Positions 34,681-37,422 of a stretch of DNA of 37,422 nucleotides are shown in pieces (positions within the stretch are counted from its first letter, which is position 1; each line of letters begins with the position of its first letter). The position numbers and the translations under genes were made by a program. The stretch spans positions 1 through 37,422 of the forward strand of contig CAJNOQ010001014.1 of assembly GCA_905250885.1 (NCBI GenBank), given 5' to 3'. Origin of the DNA: Didymodactylos carnosus. Lineage: Eukaryota > Rotifera > Eurotatoria > Philodinida > Philodinidae. The notes beneath the pieces are model-generated. The model was not told the origin of the DNA, ran no database searches, and saw nothing but the letters and a program-made list of their open reading frames with translations.

Positions 34681-35060
34681 TGAGCTCTACCTGCCTAAAA
34701 TTTCGATCAGATCGACAGAAACTCCAGCTTGAGCAACAGATGCAGCTGCGCCTATTCTGAAGCTGTGTCCTGTAAACAAAATAGAATTATATCCAAACGT
34801 GCAAGAATTTCTCTAAATTTGTTGACCAACTCATAACGATTCAGTGCTTTGATAACATAACCAGTGAATCGGATATTTTGGAATTTTGATGCATTTGACG
34901 TCGGATCAATGGCTTTCTTCAAACATTTGAGGCAGCATGTAGCGTGATCTGTTTCATATAATCTAATATCAACACCACGGTTGTATTGATTATCGTTATA
35001 CTCTTGTTTATTTTTCATTCTCGGAACGTTGTATATATTCTGTCCGCTACCATTAAATAG
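34651..35060 (-). pseudogene. Tyrosine recombinase relic (DIRS/Crypton-type element fragment)
   Basis: The minus strand encodes a recognisable C-terminal part of a tyrosine recombinase. An open frame from about 35060 runs through KALNRYELVNKFREILARL. After a one-base register change at about 34791-34796, the second frame reads SILFTGHSFRIGAAAS, the His-x-x-Arg box of the family, then SVDLIEILGR. An in-frame TAG at 34687-34689 stands where the family usually has Trp; beyond it SSQAYRR holds the likely catalytic Tyr, and a TAG at 34651-34653 ends the frame. Such recombinases integrate circular DNA copies of DIRS-like and Crypton elements. The N-terminal half and first catalytic Arg are not found. 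One frameshift and one stop mark it as decayed, unless recoding is used. No reverse transcriptase is visible nearby, so the element class is open. Confidence 0.75.
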
Positions 35061-35314
35061 TATTCGTAGTAGTATATATAAAGAATATAAATAATTTCTT
35101 ATTCTTCTACGCTACAAACTTTCAAACGTTTTTACAGCAATAAATCAAGAACAACAGAAAAGACAACAGAGAAAAGCATTTCATAAGACAATAATACGAT
35201 AATCACTCTTCAAATCACAACCTTAAGCTAACACTCAGTGTCGAGGCACTTAGTAATCCATCAACCATAACACAGTAAAATGCCGAACGAACTAATCGCT
35301 TTTCATATCATACT
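35061..35314. other. Spacer between recombinase relic and HEAT gene 3' end
   Basis: AT-rich and gene-free, holding the 3' UTR of the HEAT gene. No canonical minus-strand AATAAA is obvious. Confidence 0.5.
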
Positions 35315-37422
35315 TCAACTTTCGACAGCATTCCACATAACAAAAGAGCTAGACAGTTCTCGAGATAAACCAAGCCCTTTTGCTTGATCAAGAAAAGCTT
35401 CAACCAATTTCAGAGTCAGTCTTCTATCATTCAAACTGAAAGCGTTCACCACCGCTGGATCCTTACTACCATATACTACAATAGTCTTTCCAGTAACGGT
35501 CACTGCACTACCCTGCAGAAGTGCAGCAATGGTTATAACAGGAAGCCAATCAACATTTTCAGTGTGGAAAAACCCGCTGATGAGTTCAACAACGGAAAGC
35601 CTTTTTATATAATTTAAATAATGCTTCTTCAAGCAAATCTTCGAAACACCATCTGAACGCACCCATCCTACCGCCAACCCAGAAATGGCAGATTCCTCAA
35701 CCACTTCAGCAATATTCTTTTTAACACAGCAACTATCAATACAACGTGCATCCAACAGTCCTACCATAATATCGTTAATCGATGCTTTCTTATCCATCTT
35801 ACGCAGAACTACACATGCAGAATATCTAACGAGGTCCTTCTCATCCCCAAGTGCATTCAGTAGTGCTCTAATCACTTCAGAAGTTGCTGCTTTGTCACCC
35901 ATCTTCTCGAGAGCTCTACATGCAGAATCTCGCACAACCACGTCCTCATCACAAAGTGCATTGCTTAGTGCTCTAATCACTTCAGAAGTTGCTGCTTTAC
36001 CACCCATTTTCGCGAGAGCGTCACATGCAGAACTTCTGACACGGACCTGCTCATCAACAAGTGCATTGAGCAGTACTCTAATCACTTCAGAGGTTGCTGC
36101 TTTGTCACCCATTTTCGCGAGAGCTACACATGCAAAATGTCTGACATTGGCATTCTCATCACCAAGTGCATTGAGCAGTACTCTAATCACTTCAGAAGTT
36201 GCTGCTATGTCACCCATTTTCCCGAGAGCTACACATGCAGAAATTCTGACACGGACCTGCTCATCACCAAGTGCATTGAGTAGTGCTCTAATAACTTCTG
36301 AGGTTATTGCTTTGTCACCCATTTTCGCGAGAGCTACACATGCAAAATATCTGACAATGGAATCCTCATCACCAAGTGCATTGAGCAGTACTCTAATCAC
36401 TTCAGAAGTTGCTGCTTTGTCACCCATTTTCTCGAGAGCTCTACATGCAGACATTCTGACACGGACCTGCTCATCACCAAGTGCATTGCTTAGCGCTCTA
36501 ATCACTTCAGACGTTGGGGGCTTTGTCACCCATTTTCGCGAGAGCGTCACATGCAGAAATTCCGATACGGACCTGCTCATCACCAAGTGCATTGAGCAGT
36601 ACTCTAATCACTTCAGAAGTTGCTGCTTTGTCACCCATTTGCGCGAGAGCTACACATGCAAAATGTCTGACATTGGCATTCTCATCACCAAGTGCATTGA
36701 GCAGTACTCTAATCGCTTCAGACGTTGGGGGCTTTGTCACCCATTTTCGCGAGAGCGTCACATGCAGAAATTCCGATACGGACCTGCTCATCACCAAGTG
36801 CATTGCTTAGTGCTCTAATCACTTCAGAGGTTGCTGCTTTGTCACCCATTTTCGCGAGAGCTTCACATGCATGCTCTCTAACATAGTCATTCTCATCATC
36901 AACTGCATTGAGTAGTCCTTTAATCACTTCAGAGGTTGCTGCTTTGTCACCCATTTTTCCCAGAGCTTCACATACACGCTGTCTAACATGGTCATTCTCA
37001 TCACCAAGTGCATTGCTTAGTGCTCTAATCACTTCAGAAGTTGCTGCTTTGTCACCCATTTTCTCGAGAGCTCTATATGCAGACATTCTGACACGGACCT
37101 GCTCATCACCAAGTGCATTGCTTAGTGCCCTAATCACTTCAGAAGTTGCTGCTTTGTCACCCATTTTCCAGATAGCTTCACATGCACAATATCTGACACA
37201 CTCATTCTCATCACCAAGTGCATTCAGTAGTGCTCTAATCACTTCAGAAGTTGCTGCCTTGTCACCCATTTTCCCGAGAACTAGACATGCATAACATCTG
37301 ACACACTCATTCTCATCACCAAGTGCATTCAGTAGTGCTCTAATCACTTCAGAAGTTGCTGCTTTGTCACTCATTCTCCCGAGAGCTAGACATGCATAAG
37401 ATCTGACACGCTCAACCTCATC
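35315..37422 (-). CDS. HEAT-repeat (PBS-lyase type) protein, C-terminal part with two frameshifts
   Basis: The gene enters from the right edge and ends at TGA 35315-35317. It has about sixteen 35-residue HEAT repeats of the form MGDKAATSEVIRALLNALGD followed by a variable ENxxVRxxACxALxK part, the E-Z/HEAT_2 pattern known from phycobilisome lyases. A unique C-terminal domain of about 170 residues follows, with CCVKKNIAEVVEESAISGLA, LSVVELISGFFHTENVDWLP and ending SSSFVMWNAVES. Such repeats form a protein-binding solenoid; the partner is unknown and any N-terminal effector domain lies outside the window. Two repeats (about 36510-36530 and 36721-36741) read GDKAPNV then TGA, because an altered 106-nt unit shifts the frame by +1; downstream units are otherwise intact. 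The copy is therefore broken as read. GC is higher than in the neighbours, and bacterial origin of this family is an inference only. Confidence 0.85.
35786..37422 (-). repeat. Tandem 105-bp repeat array within the HEAT gene
   Basis: The tract TTTGTCACCC or close variants recurs at 35891, 35996, 36101, 36206, 36311, 36416, 36522, 36627, 36733, 36838, 36943, 37048, 37153, 37258 and 37363. Spacing is 105 bp except for two 106-bp steps at the frameshifted units. A degenerate unit precedes at about 35786, and the array continues past the window edge. The first two-thirds of each unit is nearly invariant at DNA level while the last third varies, implying unequal exchange or gene conversion plus selection or drift in one face of the solenoid. 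Confidence 0.95.

Noticed and set aside
35685..36818. A 377-codon frame antisense to the HEAT repeats
   Set aside because: The 105-bp period is a multiple of three, so one antisense frame stays open through all units automatically. The peptide is a repeated Ser/Ala-rich shadow with no family resemblance.
1..37422. tRNA, rRNA or CRISPR structures
   Set aside because: I saw no tRNA B-box of the GGTTCRANNCC type with a paired acceptor stem, no rRNA core sequence, and the only regular repeat (105 bp) is protein-coding with no spacers.

Overview
The window is eukaryotic: AT-rich DNA, small introns (mostly 50-150 nt, GT-AG) and conserved animal proteins. Seven genes are recognisable at family level or better: an RGS-domain protein, PRPF6, RAB5IF, GATD3/ES1, COG4, a fatty-acid-binding protein and a Hook-domain coiled-coil protein resembling NuMA. 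An intronless RRM/coiled-coil gene and a tandem HEAT-repeat gene complete the set. The compact introns, a splice acceptor just upstream of nearly every start codon (as in spliced-leader trans-splicing), many short inverted-repeat elements and a PBS-lyase-type HEAT gene fit a bdelloid rotifer such as Rotaria or Adineta. That assignment is an inference; another trans-splicing invertebrate is possible.

Layout. 1-376: C-terminal end of an unrecognised gene. 2040-3008: RGS gene (+). 3009-8272: 5.3 kb with no supported gene and one small inverted-repeat element. 8273-14445: three genes in the same direction (-): PRPF6, RAB5IF and GATD3. 16542-20654: COG4 (+), divergent from GATD3. 21516-24615: NuMA-like coiled-coil gene (-), convergent with COG4. 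27432-27973: FABP (-). 29571-30590: RRM/coiled-coil gene (+).

From about 30.6 kb the character changes. A 2.97 kb segment (30679-33651) is bounded by 349-bp inverted arms differing at one position as read, and holds two smaller inverted-repeat elements. It abuts an unidentified coding fragment. A broken tyrosine-recombinase relic follows (34651-35060), then the C-terminal part of a HEAT gene (35315-37422, -). That gene has about sixteen 35-residue repeats, two of which carry the same +1 frameshift.

Functionally the genes are unrelated housekeeping units: splicing (PRPF6), ER membrane-protein insertion (RAB5IF), mitochondrial ES1 (GATD3), Golgi tethering (COG4), lipid binding (FABP), G-protein signalling (RGS) and probably spindle or cytoskeletal architecture (Hook-domain protein). 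Noteworthy points are a +2-nt frameshift inside an otherwise intact PRPF6; insertions in COG4 intron 11 and RAB5IF intron 4; a 182-bp hAT-type element with a perfect 8-bp target duplication; and a possible pseudoknot just after a UAG in the recombinase relic. I see no rRNA, tRNA or CRISPR array.
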